Shown piece after piece: positions 1 through 5,403 of a DNA stretch of 5,403 nt; the stretch's first letter is position 1; each line of letters starts with the position of its first letter. Under the pieces are notes generated by a model, which was not told the origin of the DNA, did no database searches, and saw nothing but the letters and a program-made list of their open reading frames with translations. A program made the position numbers and the translations under genes. This DNA is from an uncultured Polymorphobacter sp. (lineage in GTDB: Bacteria > Pseudomonadota > Alphaproteobacteria > Sphingomonadales > Sphingomonadaceae): contig CALMPZ010000081.1 of NCBI GenBank assembly GCA_937871645.1, positions 1 through 5,403 of the forward strand, read 5' to 3'.

Positions 1-354
1 GCCGAAGAAGACGCGCTCGCCAAGTCGCAGCCGGCGCCGACCAACGCCGCCGCGCGCCCGGCATGGGAAGCCAAGGTGCGTGACTTCCAGTCGCGCCAGC
101 AGACCGCGCAGACCGAGCTGAGCAACCGCGAGAAGGAATTCCAGGCCAGCCGTACCTATGTGCTCAAGCAGATCACCGACGCGTCAAACCCCATCATCTC
201 GACGTTGATGCGTGAACGTGGCGCTTCGATCGCCATGCCCGAAGGCGCGACGTTGCAGCATGCGTCGTCGATCGACGTCACCAACGATCTGGTGGCCCGC
301 CTCGACAAGGCGCTGCCGCGCGTGTCGACGACGGCTCCGGCCGGCGCCAAGTAA
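1..354 (+). CDS. OmpH/Skp-family periplasmic chaperone, C-terminal part (5' end outside window)
   Basis: The reading frame is open from base 1 and ends at TAA 352-354, giving the last 117 residues of a protein that starts upstream. Skp/OmpH proteins are periplasmic holdase chaperones that carry unfolded outer-membrane proteins to the BAM complex. The visible part fits the helical arm of that family: an Ala/Pro-rich stretch (visible residues 9-20), then a charged, Gln-rich, coiled-coil-like helix (about 22-60, with [19 protein letters not shown]), then a region with several short hydrophobic patches and a conserved-looking [11 protein letters not shown] segment near residues 96-106. The protein ends in a short Thr/Ala/Pro/Gly tail. 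The signal peptide and N-terminal strand region are not visible. The stop lies one base before the fabZ ATG, so the two genes are almost certainly co-transcribed; ompH next to fabZ is a usual arrangement in envelope-biogenesis clusters. The family call rests on composition plus context, because the diagnostic N-terminus is missing. Confidence 0.8.
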   Translation, partial: AEEDALAKSQPAPTNAAARPAWEAKVRDFQSRQQTAQTELSNREKEFQASRTYVLKQITDASNPIISTLMRERGASIAMPEGATLQHASSIDVTNDLVARLDKALPRVSTTAPAGAK

Positions 355-355
355 G

Positions 356-826
356 ATGACGGAAAGCGCCAGCTTCGCCACACCAGCCGATGTGCTGGCG
401 GTGATGGCGCTGATTCCGCACCGCTTTCCGATGCTGCTCGTCGACCGCGTCGAGGATATCATCCTCAACCAGTCGGCGCGCGGCATCAAGGCGGTGACGA
501 TCAACGAGCCGTTCTTCGCCGGGCACTTTCCGGCGCGGCCGATCATGCCCGGCGTGCTGATCATCGAGGCACTGGCGCAAACCGCCGGCGTGCTTGCGGT
601 GCGGTCGATGGACCTCGCCGGCTCGGGCAAGCTCGTCTATTTCATGGCGATCGACGAGGCGAAGTTCCGCAGCCCCGTCGAACCCGGATGCCTGATGGAT
701 CTCCACGTCGAATTCATTCAGCGCCGTGCCACCGTCTGCAAATTCGCCGGTCGTGCGGCCATCAACGGCAAGACCGTCGCCGAAGCCAAATTCACCGCGA
801 TGATCGCCGACGCACCTGCGGCCTGA
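356..826 (+). CDS. fabZ: (3R)-hydroxyacyl-[acyl-carrier-protein] dehydratase FabZ
   Basis: FabZ dehydrates (3R)-hydroxyacyl-ACP to trans-2-enoyl-ACP in the cytosolic type II fatty-acid synthesis cycle. The 156-residue product is the normal size for the family and folds as a single hot-dog domain. Family motifs are intact: [11 protein letters not shown] at residues 21-31, [14 protein letters not shown] at 55-68 with the catalytic His57, and the catalytic Glu71 in [10 protein letters not shown]. The later strands ([20 protein letters not shown], then the VEF and AEAKFTAMI strands) are also present. The ATG at 356 is chosen because it gives the normal N-terminus and lies one base after the ompH stop (TAAGATG); longer readings in this frame run into ompH. 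There is no strong Shine-Dalgarno sequence, so translation is probably coupled to ompH. In many Proteobacteria fabZ is followed by lpxA, but here a transporter follows. No key residue is missing. Confidence 0.97.
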   Translation: MTESASFATPADVLAVMALIPHRFPMLLVDRVEDIILNQSARGIKAVTINEPFFAGHFPARPIMPGVLIIEALAQTAGVLAVRSMDLAGSGKLVYFMAIDEAKFRSPVEPGCLMDLHVEFIQRRATVCKFAGRAAINGKTVAEAKFTAMIADAPAA

Positions 827-849
827 CGCAGCTTGATTGCCGGCGCCGC

Positions 850-1767
850 TTGATACTCGCCGCAATCTGGCTGCCCGCGACGCTGGCCGCCGGCCTGTTC
901 CAGGCGGCGCGCACCGCGATCCAGCAACGTCTGCGCGCGACGCTGTCGGTCAACGGCGCGGGGCTTGTCCGTTATTTCTATGGCCTGCCGGTGGCGCTGG
1001 CGCTGTGGTTCGGCTACGCTGCCGCGACTACTGCACACCTGCCGCCGCTGTCGCTGGCATTTTTCGGATTCGCTTTGCTCGGCGGGCTGCTGCAGATCGG
1101 CGGCACCAATTTGCTTATCATGGCATTCGGCGAACGCAGCTTTGTCGTCGGCACGGCCTATGCCAAGACCGAGGCGGTGCAGGGCGCGGTGTTCGCGCTG
1201 TGGCTGCTCGGCGAGGTGCTGACGCCGCTGGTCTGGCTCGGCATCGCCATCAGCGTTGTCGGCGTGATGACGCTGTCGCTCGGCGGCAAGGGGCTGAAAT
1301 TGCGCGATGTTTTCGGGGCGTTGTGGCAGCCGGCGGCGCGCTACGGGCTGGCGGCAGGACTGTTGTTCGCGCTGACCTCGATCGCGGTCAAGCGCGCGAC
1401 GCAGACACTGGGTGACGGCGATGTCATCCTGCGCGCGCTGACCACGCTGGTCGCGGTGGTGGCGCTGCAACTGGTGATGCAGGGCAGCTATGTGGCGTTG
1501 CGCGAGCGCGGCCAGTGGCGCGCGGTGCTGGGCAGCTGGCGCACGTCGATGTGGGTCGGGCTGCTCGCCGCCACCGGTTCGGCATGCTGGTTCACGGCGT
1601 TCGCGTCGGTGCCGGTGGCGCTGGTCCGTACCGTCGGCCAGGTCGAGGTCATATTCACACTGTTGCTCGGGCATTTTTACCTGCGCGAGCCGCTCAAGCG
1701 CGCCGAGGCGCTCGGGCTGACGCTGGTGGTGATCGGGGTGATTGCCTCAGTGATCGGCAGCAGCTGA
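850..1767 (+). CDS. EamA/DMT-family inner-membrane transporter
   Basis: The product is a 305-residue polytopic inner-membrane protein of the drug/metabolite transporter (DMT, EamA) superfamily, which moves small metabolites such as amino acids, nucleotides or drugs. The substrate cannot be read from sequence. About ten hydrophobic helices can be placed, roughly at residues 3-18, 37-58, 68-92, 97-120, 126-144, 163-180, 193-216, 234-252, 255-276 and 285-302. They form the two five-helix halves of the family. The ends of the halves show EamA-like signatures: AYAKTEAVQGAVFALWLLGE (residues 103-122) and VRTVGQVEVIFTLLLGHFYL (259-278) followed by REPL. The TTG at 850 is chosen because it puts helix 1 right at the N-terminus and lies after fabZ. 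The only longer in-frame start, ATG 688, lies deep inside fabZ. No clear Shine-Dalgarno precedes the TTG, so the start is less certain than the gene. It is probably the last gene of the ompH-fabZ operon (23-base gap) and converges on the VOC gene with 9 bases between them. Confidence 0.88.
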   Translation: MILAAIWLPATLAAGLFQAARTAIQQRLRATLSVNGAGLVRYFYGLPVALALWFGYAAATTAHLPPLSLAFFGFALLGGLLQIGGTNLLIMAFGERSFVVGTAYAKTEAVQGAVFALWLLGEVLTPLVWLGIAISVVGVMTLSLGGKGLKLRDVFGALWQPAARYGLAAGLLFALTSIAVKRATQTLGDGDVILRALTTLVAVVALQLVMQGSYVALRERGQWRAVLGSWRTSMWVGLLAATGSACWFTAFASVPVALVRTVGQVEVIFTLLLGHFYLREPLKRAEALGLTLVVIGVIASVIGSS

Positions 1768-1776
1768 ACCGCGCCG

Positions 1777-2139
1777 CTAAAGCTGGCCCTTGGGCTCCCA
1801 CAGCTCGATCTTGCGGCCGTCGCAGTCGATGATCCAGCCGAACTTGCCGTAGCTTTCGTCGAGCGGTGTCCCGACCAGCACGACGCCGTCGGCGGCCAGT
1901 TGCGCCAGCAAGCTGTCGAGGTCATCGACGGTGAAATTGATCATGAACGCCTGACCAGCGGGGAAATAATCGCTGCCCGGATTGAACGGGCTCCACACCG
2001 ATTGCGCCCCGTCCGCCTGCGCGAACGTCGCGCCATAGTCATCGACCGCGACGCCGAGATTCTGCGCATACCAGGCGCGCGTCGCCGCCGGGTCGGCACA
2101 GCGGAAGAACACCCCACCAAGTCCGGTCACCTTCGCCAT
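1777..2139 (-). CDS. VOC-family (glyoxalase/bleomycin-resistance fold) protein
   Basis: This is a small cytosolic protein of 120 residues, the usual size for a single-module vicinal-oxygen-chelate protein. The visible layout is one beta-alpha-beta-beta-beta module (GGVFFRCADPAATRAWY at residues 8-24, then LGVAVDD), followed by a second (FMINFTVDDLDSLLAQLAADG, 65-85). The last strand, GWIIDCDGRKIELWEP (101-116), matches the common VOC ending DPDGxxIELWEP. It carries the Glu112 that often binds metal in the family, with Cys106 where Pro is usual. The first strand lacks the typical N-terminal His ligand, so metal binding is uncertain and the reaction cannot be named. The start ATG at 2139 is supported by a GGAG about six bases upstream. 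That start lies 3 bases after the mobA stop, so the ribosome-binding site overlaps the end of mobA and the pair is probably co-translated. Related small VOC proteins are often annotated only as glyoxalase family. Confidence 0.9.
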   Translation of the reverse strand: MAKVTGLGGVFFRCADPAATRAWYAQNLGVAVDDYGATFAQADGAQSVWSPFNPGSDYFPAGQAFMINFTVDDLDSLLAQLAADGVVLVGTPLDESYGKFGWIIDCDGRKIELWEPKGQL

Positions 2140-2142
2140 CGC

Positions 2143-2661
2143 TCACTCCAGCGCTGCCAGATCTTCGCGGCGATTGACGTTGATAATCGGCCCGAAGTCA
2201 ATTGTCCGCGCCGCAGCAATAGTCAGCCAGGTCGACATGCGGCGGTCCTCGCCAGCGGCCAGATGCATCTCCAGCCGCCGCACCAACTTGGCCGGCCAGA
2301 ACCCGAGCAGCGGCTGGCCCGCCGCCACGCGCGCGCCGTCGCCGGACAGCCGGCCGGCGAGATCTTCGGGCAGGTACGGCAAGTCGCAGCCGCTGGTGAG
2401 CACGGCGTCAAAACGGTGCGCCGCCGCATGGTCGAGCGCCGCGCACAACGCACCAAGCGGCCCCAGCCCCGGTGCCGGCCGGTCGACGAGGTTGGGGTAG
2501 GGCGGCCAGTCGCGGCCGCAGATGACCAGCGTTTCGACTTGCGGCGCCAGCCGGTCGATCACGTGTTGAATCAAAGGCTTGTCGTGCAGCGTTGCCAGCG
2601 CCTTGTCGCCGCCGAAGCGTCGCGAGGTGCCGCCGGCGAAGATGGCGCCGAGCAGCCGCAT
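2143..2661 (-). CDS. mobA: Molybdenum cofactor guanylyltransferase MobA
   Basis: MobA transfers GMP from GTP to Mo-molybdopterin, making the bis-MGD cofactor of DMSO-reductase-type molybdoenzymes in the cytoplasm. The 172-residue product shows the family nucleotide-binding signature AGGTSRRFGGDKA at residues 9-21 (usual form LAGGxSxRMGxDKA, with Phe here for Met). It also has the GPLGAL segment at 67-72, the metal-binding aspartate in SGCDLPYLPED (Asp93), and the C-terminal NVNRREDL at 161-168, corresponding to the usual NINTPEDL. It is somewhat shorter than E. coli MobA (194 residues). The frame is open back to 2757, but the ATG at 2661 is preferred because the nucleotide-binding loop should sit within the first ten or so residues; the longer reading would add an Arg-rich tail and run through the upstream hairpin into the DUF481 gene. 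No good Shine-Dalgarno is visible. No moa or moe gene is visible. A related nucleotidyltransferase such as MocA is less likely given the DKAL form. Confidence 0.92.
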   Translation of the reverse strand: MRLLGAIFAGGTSRRFGGDKALATLHDKPLIQHVIDRLAPQVETLVICGRDWPPYPNLVDRPAPGLGPLGALCAALDHAAAHRFDAVLTSGCDLPYLPEDLAGRLSGDGARVAAGQPLLGFWPAKLVRRLEMHLAAGEDRRMSTWLTIAAARTIDFGPIINVNRREDLAALE

Positions 2662-2673
2662 CAGCGGTAAAGC

Positions 2674-2700
2674 GCCGGGAAGCTGGCCGTGCTTCCCGGC
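2674..2700 (-). terminator. Perfect 10-bp hairpin, likely terminator of the DUF481 gene
   Basis: The 10-base arm GCCGGGAAGC at 2674-2683 is exactly complementary to 2691-2700, with a 7-base loop. The hairpin begins 7 bases after the stop of the DUF481 gene on the minus strand and ends 12 bases before the mobA start. On the minus strand the stem is followed by GCTTTACC, a weak T-tract, so termination may be partial or the element may be a 3'-end RNA-stabilising stem. No T-run follows it on the plus strand. Confidence 0.55.
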
Positions 2701-2707
2701 CGGTGCA

Positions 2708-3601
2708 TCAGAAGCCGTAGACCAGCGTGAAGCGCGTCGTCGTGTCGGTCGCTTCAAGCCCGGGCTGCGGATTGCTTTCGTTCTGCAGGAAGAACGAAAT
2801 GCGCGCCGACAGCGAATTGTAAAGCTTGGTGGTCAGCGCGGTTTCGGAGGTGATGGTGTTGGTTTCGCCGCCGAAGAAGTAGGACGCGGTTTCGGTGAAT
2901 GCCGTCGTCGGCCCGATGTTCCAGACGAAGTTGCCCGCGACGCGGCCGGCGAAATCGGAGCTGTTACCGGTGATGATGTAGTTGGTCTGGCGCAGCGCCG
3001 GGCCACCTTCGAGGCCCAACGTCACCTTCGGCGTGTCGATGACCTTGTAGCCGAGACCGATCGATTCGCTGAAGCGGCTGGTGAAGCCGGCGAAGGTATC
3101 GCGTTCCCAGCTGACGATGGCGAGCGCGTAGAAGCGCGGCGAGAATTTGTAGTTGAGGTCATTGCCGATGAAATAGCGTTCCTGCGAGGTGACGCCATTG
3201 TCCTTCTGGTAATTGACCGCGCCCGCCAGCGTATTTTTCCACTTGAGGCTTTCCTTGGTCAGCTTGGCGCCGATGGCGACACCGGTGCTCGACGTGTTGC
3301 CGCTCGAGGTGAACGCGCCGATCGTGCCTTCGCCGCTCCAGCCTTCGGTGAACGACTGGCTTTCGAGCTTGGCGACGCGGGCTTCCTCGGTCTTTTTGTT
3401 GAGTGCGGCGACCTGCGCGTCGATTTCGGCGGCGGAGCCGGGGTTGGTCTTTTTGGCAATGTCGGCGACGGTCTTGAGCGACGCCGGATCACCGGCGGCG
3501 GCATCGATCATCGCCGCGACCGACGCCGGCACGGGCTCGGCATGGGCAGCGGCGAACGGCACGGCGAGCGCCAGCGCCGGTACGGCAAAAAGAATGCGCA
3601 T
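2708..3601 (-). CDS. DUF481-family outer-membrane beta-barrel protein
   Basis: The 297-residue product has a clear Sec signal peptide (MRILFAVPALALAVPFAAAHA, likely cut between Ala21 and Glu22). After it comes a predicted helical, Ala/Lys/Glu-rich stretch (about residues 24-82, including AAEIDAQVAALNKKTEEARV). From about residue 88 it is a run of alternating-residue beta strands to the C-terminus. The first strands carry the DUF481 hallmark WSGEGTIGAFTSSGNTSSTG, and the protein ends in phenylalanine (TLVYGF), the usual signal for BAM insertion into the outer membrane. DUF481 (YdiY-like) proteins have no firmly assigned role. The frame extends to 3649, but ATG 3601 is chosen because it puts the signal peptide at the N-terminus and has AGGGGA eight bases upstream. 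It is followed by a hairpin and then mobA. It probably has its own promoter in the 91-base gap after gcdH. Confidence 0.9.
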   Translation of the reverse strand: MRILFAVPALALAVPFAAAHAEPVPASVAAMIDAAAGDPASLKTVADIAKKTNPGSAAEIDAQVAALNKKTEEARVAKLESQSFTEGWSGEGTIGAFTSSGNTSSTGVAIGAKLTKESLKWKNTLAGAVNYQKDNGVTSQERYFIGNDLNYKFSPRFYALAIVSWERDTFAGFTSRFSESIGLGYKVIDTPKVTLGLEGGPALRQTNYIITGNSSDFAGRVAGNFVWNIGPTTAFTETASYFFGGETNTITSETALTTKLYNSLSARISFFLQNESNPQPGLEATDTTTRFTLVYGF

Positions 3602-3658
3602 CGGATAAATCCCCTGAATTCGAGCCCGGCCGCGTGTTAGCGAAGCCACCGCTGCGCG

Positions 3659-3686
3659 TCTACAAAAAGCCGGTACGCGGTGACAA
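3659..3686 (-). promoter_or_regulatory. Possible weak sigma-70-type promoter upstream of the DUF481 gene
   Basis: On the minus strand TTGTCA (3681-3686; five of six bases match TTGACA) is followed after 16 bases by TGTAGA (3659-3664), a poor -10 match. It lies in the 91-base gap between gcdH and the DUF481 gene and would give a leader of roughly 50 bases. The match is weak and could be chance. Confidence 0.2.
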
Positions 3687-3692
3687 CGTGCC

Positions 3693-4880
3693 TCAGTAAA
3701 ACGCCTGGATGCCGGTCTGCGCGCGGCCGAGGATCAGCGCGTGAACGTCGTGCGTGCCCTCATAGGTGTTGACCGCCTCAAGATTCATGACGTGGCGGAT
3801 GACGCCATATTCGTCCGAAATGCCGTTGCCGCCGTGCATGTCGCGCGCGACGCGGGCGATATCGAGCGCCTTGCCGCAATTGTTGCGCTTGATCAGGCTG
3901 ATCGCTTCGGGCGCCAGCGTGTGGCTGTCCATCAGGCGGCCGGCGTGGAGTGCGGCCGACAGCCCCAGCGTGATTTCGGTCTGCATGTCCGCCAGCTTCT
4001 TCTGGATGAGCTGCGTTGCCGCGAGCGGCCGGCCGAACTGCTTGCGGTCGAGCGTGTATTGCCGCGCCGCGTGCCAGCAGAATTCCGCCGCGCCCATCGC
4101 GCCCCAGGCGATGCCGTAGCGCGCGTTGTTGAGGCAGCCGAACGGCCCGCCGAGGCCGACGGCATTGGGCAGCAACCGGCCTTCGGGAATTTCGACGTTA
4201 TCGAGCACGATCTCACCCGTCACCCAGGCGCGCAGCGCGAACTTGCCTTCGATCTTGGGGGTAGACAGCCCCTTGTCGCCGCGCTCGACGATGAAGCCGC
4301 GGATCTTGCCGTCTTCGGTCTTGGCCCAGACGACCATGACATCGGCGAACGGCGAGGAGGTAATCCACATCTTGGCGCCGTTGAGGACATAGCCATTCGC
4401 GGTCTTGCGGGCGTTGGTCTTCATCGAGCCGGGGTCCGAGCCGGCATCGGGCTCGGTCAGCCCGAACGAGCCGATCCATTCACCGCTGGCCAGCTTGGGC
4501 AGGTATTTCTGGCGCTGCTCCTCCGACCCGTAAGCATAGATCGGCCACATCACGAGGCTCGATTGCACCGACATTGCCGACCGGTACGCCGAATCGACGC
4601 GTTCGACTTCGCGCGCGATCAGGCCGTAAGCGACATATGACACGCCGGGGCAGCCATAGCCGGTGATCGTCGGGCCGAGCAGGCCGTAGTCGCCGAACTT
4701 CTTCATCAGGCCGCGGTCGCATTGTTCGAGGCGGTTGTCGTTGCGGACGATCGGCGCGAGGTGCTCGGCGCAGAAGGCGCGGGCGGAATCGCGGATCATG
4801 CGCTCGTCATCGCTGAGCAGGCTGTCGAGCAGCAGCGGGTCTTCCCAGGAGAAGCTTGGCCAATGGACGGTAGCGGTCAT
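3693..4880 (-). CDS. gcdH: Glutaryl-CoA dehydrogenase GcdH
   Basis: GcdH is a cytosolic FAD enzyme of the acyl-CoA dehydrogenase family that oxidises and decarboxylates glutaryl-CoA to crotonyl-CoA and CO2, passing electrons to electron-transfer flavoprotein. It sits in lysine, tryptophan and glutarate breakdown. The 395-residue product is the normal length. Domains follow the family order: N-terminal helices (about 18-125, with [20 protein letters not shown] at 88-107), a middle beta domain ([15 protein letters not shown] at 139-153, [17 protein letters not shown] at 172-188), and a C-terminal helical domain ([20 protein letters not shown] at 278-297, [12 protein letters not shown] at 347-358). 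The catalytic base is Glu374 in NTYEGTHD, and Arg100 in SAYRSAMSV matches the glutarate-binding Arg of human [34 protein letters not shown] and YEGTHD separate it from general acyl-CoA dehydrogenases. The ATG at 4880 has GAGG seven bases upstream. It is transcribed divergently from the neighbouring oxygenase gene. Confidence 0.97.
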   Translation of the reverse strand: MTATVHWPSFSWEDPLLLDSLLSDDERMIRDSARAFCAEHLAPIVRNDNRLEQCDRGLMKKFGDYGLLGPTITGYGCPGVSYVAYGLIAREVERVDSAYRSAMSVQSSLVMWPIYAYGSEEQRQKYLPKLASGEWIGSFGLTEPDAGSDPGSMKTNARKTANGYVLNGAKMWITSSPFADVMVVWAKTEDGKIRGFIVERGDKGLSTPKIEGKFALRAWVTGEIVLDNVEIPEGRLLPNAVGLGGPFGCLNNARYGIAWGAMGAAEFCWHAARQYTLDRKQFGRPLAATQLIQKKLADMQTEITLGLSAALHAGRLMDSHTLAPEAISLIKRNNCGKALDIARVARDMHGGNGISDEYGVIRHVMNLEAVNTYEGTHDVHALILGRAQTGIQAFY

Positions 4881-4961
4881 GAAACTGCCTCGTGCGAAAA
4901 CATCTGATGCTGCGCTTTAGCGGCGCTGGCGGTCGCGGTCGATTGGTTTTAGGAGCGACAT
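4881..4961. promoter_or_regulatory. Divergent intergenic region between gcdH and the oxygenase gene
   Basis: These 81 bases must hold the 5' signals of both divergent genes if each is the first gene of its transcript. Ribosome-binding sites are clear on each side: GAGG before gcdH on the minus strand, and AGGAG at 4951-4955 before the oxygenase ATG on the plus strand. No convincing -35/-10 pair or palindromic operator was found by eye. The promoter role is inferred from geometry. Confidence 0.45.
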
Positions 4962-5403
4962 ATGACCGCCATCGCCGATATTGCGCCGATTCCATTGACA
5001 CTTGCCGACCATGACGCGGCGGCAGCGTTCGGCGATGCGTTCGAACGCACCGGCTTTGCGGTGGTCACCGACCACGGCGTCGACGGTGCGCTGGTGGCGC
5101 GCGTGCAGGCGGCAGCCGCGGCGTTCTTCGCGCTGCCCGAGGCGGCCAAGCGCCGCTATCTCGTCGGGCAGGGTGGGGCACGCGGCTATACGCCGTTGGG
5201 AATCGAGACCGCCAAGGACGCCGACCGCCCCGACCTCAAGGAATTCTGGCACACGGGGCGCGACTTGCCTGTGGGGCACCCGGCAGCGGCGGCAATGCCG
5301 CCCAATGTCTGGCCCGTCGAGGTCGGCGGTTTCGAAACGGCGGTGCGGGCAATGTTTGCGGCGCACGACAGTGCCGGCTCGCGGGTGCTGCTGGCGATTG
5401 CGC
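4962..5403 (+). CDS. Isopenicillin-N-synthase-like Fe(II)/2-oxoglutarate-type oxygenase, N-terminal part (3' end outside window)
   Basis: The frame opens at ATG 4962, preceded by AGGAG seven bases upstream, and stays open to the window edge, giving 147 visible residues. The start fits the conserved N-terminal domain of non-haem iron oxygenases related to isopenicillin N synthase and plant 2-oxoglutarate dioxygenases (DIOX_N): AFERTGFAVVTDHGV at residues 26-40, a helix ending FFALPEAAKRRY at 55-66, then RGYTPLGIETAKDADRPDLK at 74-93 followed by EFWHTGRDLP at 94-103. This last stretch is a strong match to the bacterial IPNS-like group. The iron-binding His-x-Asp...His triad and the 2-oxoglutarate Arg would lie beyond the window, so activity and cosubstrate cannot be confirmed. 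The name does not imply beta-lactam synthesis; most bacterial members have unknown substrates. It diverges from gcdH. Confidence 0.88.
   Translation, partial: MTAIADIAPIPLTLADHDAAAAFGDAFERTGFAVVTDHGVDGALVARVQAAAAAFFALPEAAKRRYLVGQGGARGYTPLGIETAKDADRPDLKEFWHTGRDLPVGHPAAAAMPPNVWPVEVGGFETAVRAMFAAHDSAGSRVLLAIA

Noticed and set aside
718..1674. Minus-strand open frame (318 codons) opposite fabZ and the transporter
   Set aside because: It is rich in Arg, Gln and His with no domain, and lies opposite two well-supported genes.
1760..1810. Possible bidirectional terminator between the convergent transporter and VOC genes
   Set aside because: Only short inverted pieces (CAGCT/AGCTG and GCCC/GGGC) without a T-run were seen.
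2662..2757. N-terminal extension of mobA to an ATG at 2757
   Set aside because: It would overlap the DUF481 coding end and the hairpin and add an Arg-rich tail before the nucleotide-binding loop, which in MobA proteins is near the N-terminus.
2579..3640. Long plus-strand open frame (353 codons) antisense to the DUF481 gene and the start of mobA
   Set aside because: It is Arg/Gly/Ala-rich with no recognisable domain, and mirrors the third-position GC bias of the real minus-strand gene, which has a signal peptide, barrel strands and a ribosome-binding site.
3602..3649. N-terminal extension of the DUF481 protein to an ATG at 3649
   Set aside because: It would bury the signal peptide behind 16 charged residues; the ATG at 3601 has a good AGGGGA ribosome-binding site.
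3640..3685. Imperfect inverted repeat between gcdH and the DUF481 gene (CACC-GCGT pairing with ACGC-GGTG on the minus strand)
   Set aside because: Only two 4-bp blocks with a 5-base bulge and a 15-base loop; not strong enough to call a gcdH terminator.
3741..4640. Plus-strand open frame (299 codons) antisense to gcdH
   Set aside because: It lies wholly opposite a clear gcdH with intact catalytic residues; its Arg/Asp/Ala/His-rich product is typical of a high-GC antisense shadow.

Overview
The window is high-GC, gene-dense bacterial chromosome. The genes it carries suggest an alphaproteobacterium, most likely a sphingomonad (Sphingomonadales). This rests on the OmpH-FabZ pair, a DUF481 outer-membrane protein with a short helical N-terminal stretch, a glutaryl-CoA dehydrogenase of the usual proteobacterial type, and strong GC bias at third codon positions. 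The taxonomic call is an inference from family resemblance; no database search was possible. I see no mobile element, CRISPR array, tRNA, rRNA or phage gene.

Layout. (1) Bases 1-1767, plus strand: the 3' end of an OmpH/Skp-like periplasmic chaperone gene, then fabZ one base later (TAAGATG junction), then a ten-helix EamA/DMT-family transporter that probably starts at a TTG 23 bases after fabZ. (2) Bases 1777-3601, minus strand, reading right to left: a DUF481 outer-membrane beta-barrel protein, a perfect 10-bp hairpin, mobA (molybdenum cofactor guanylyltransferase), and a small VOC/glyoxalase-fold protein whose start lies 3 bases after the mobA stop. The transporter and VOC genes converge with 9 bases between them. 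(3) Bases 3693-4880, minus strand: gcdH, glutaryl-CoA dehydrogenase. (4) From 4962, plus strand: the 5' part of an isopenicillin-N-synthase-like Fe(II) oxygenase gene, divergent from gcdH across 81 bases and cut by the window edge.

How the genes work together. The left block is part of the cell-envelope cluster (outer-membrane protein chaperone plus fatty-acid dehydratase) that in Proteobacteria usually sits with bamA and lipid A genes. Here the gene after fabZ is a transporter, not lpxA. The middle block pairs cofactor maturation (MobA) with an uncharacterised VOC protein. The right block is lysine/tryptophan/glutarate catabolism (GcdH) next to an oxygenase of unknown substrate. Overall this looks like ordinary housekeeping and catabolic chromosome. 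I found no convincing evidence of an undescribed system; the findings are mostly about gene context, start sites and one hairpin.
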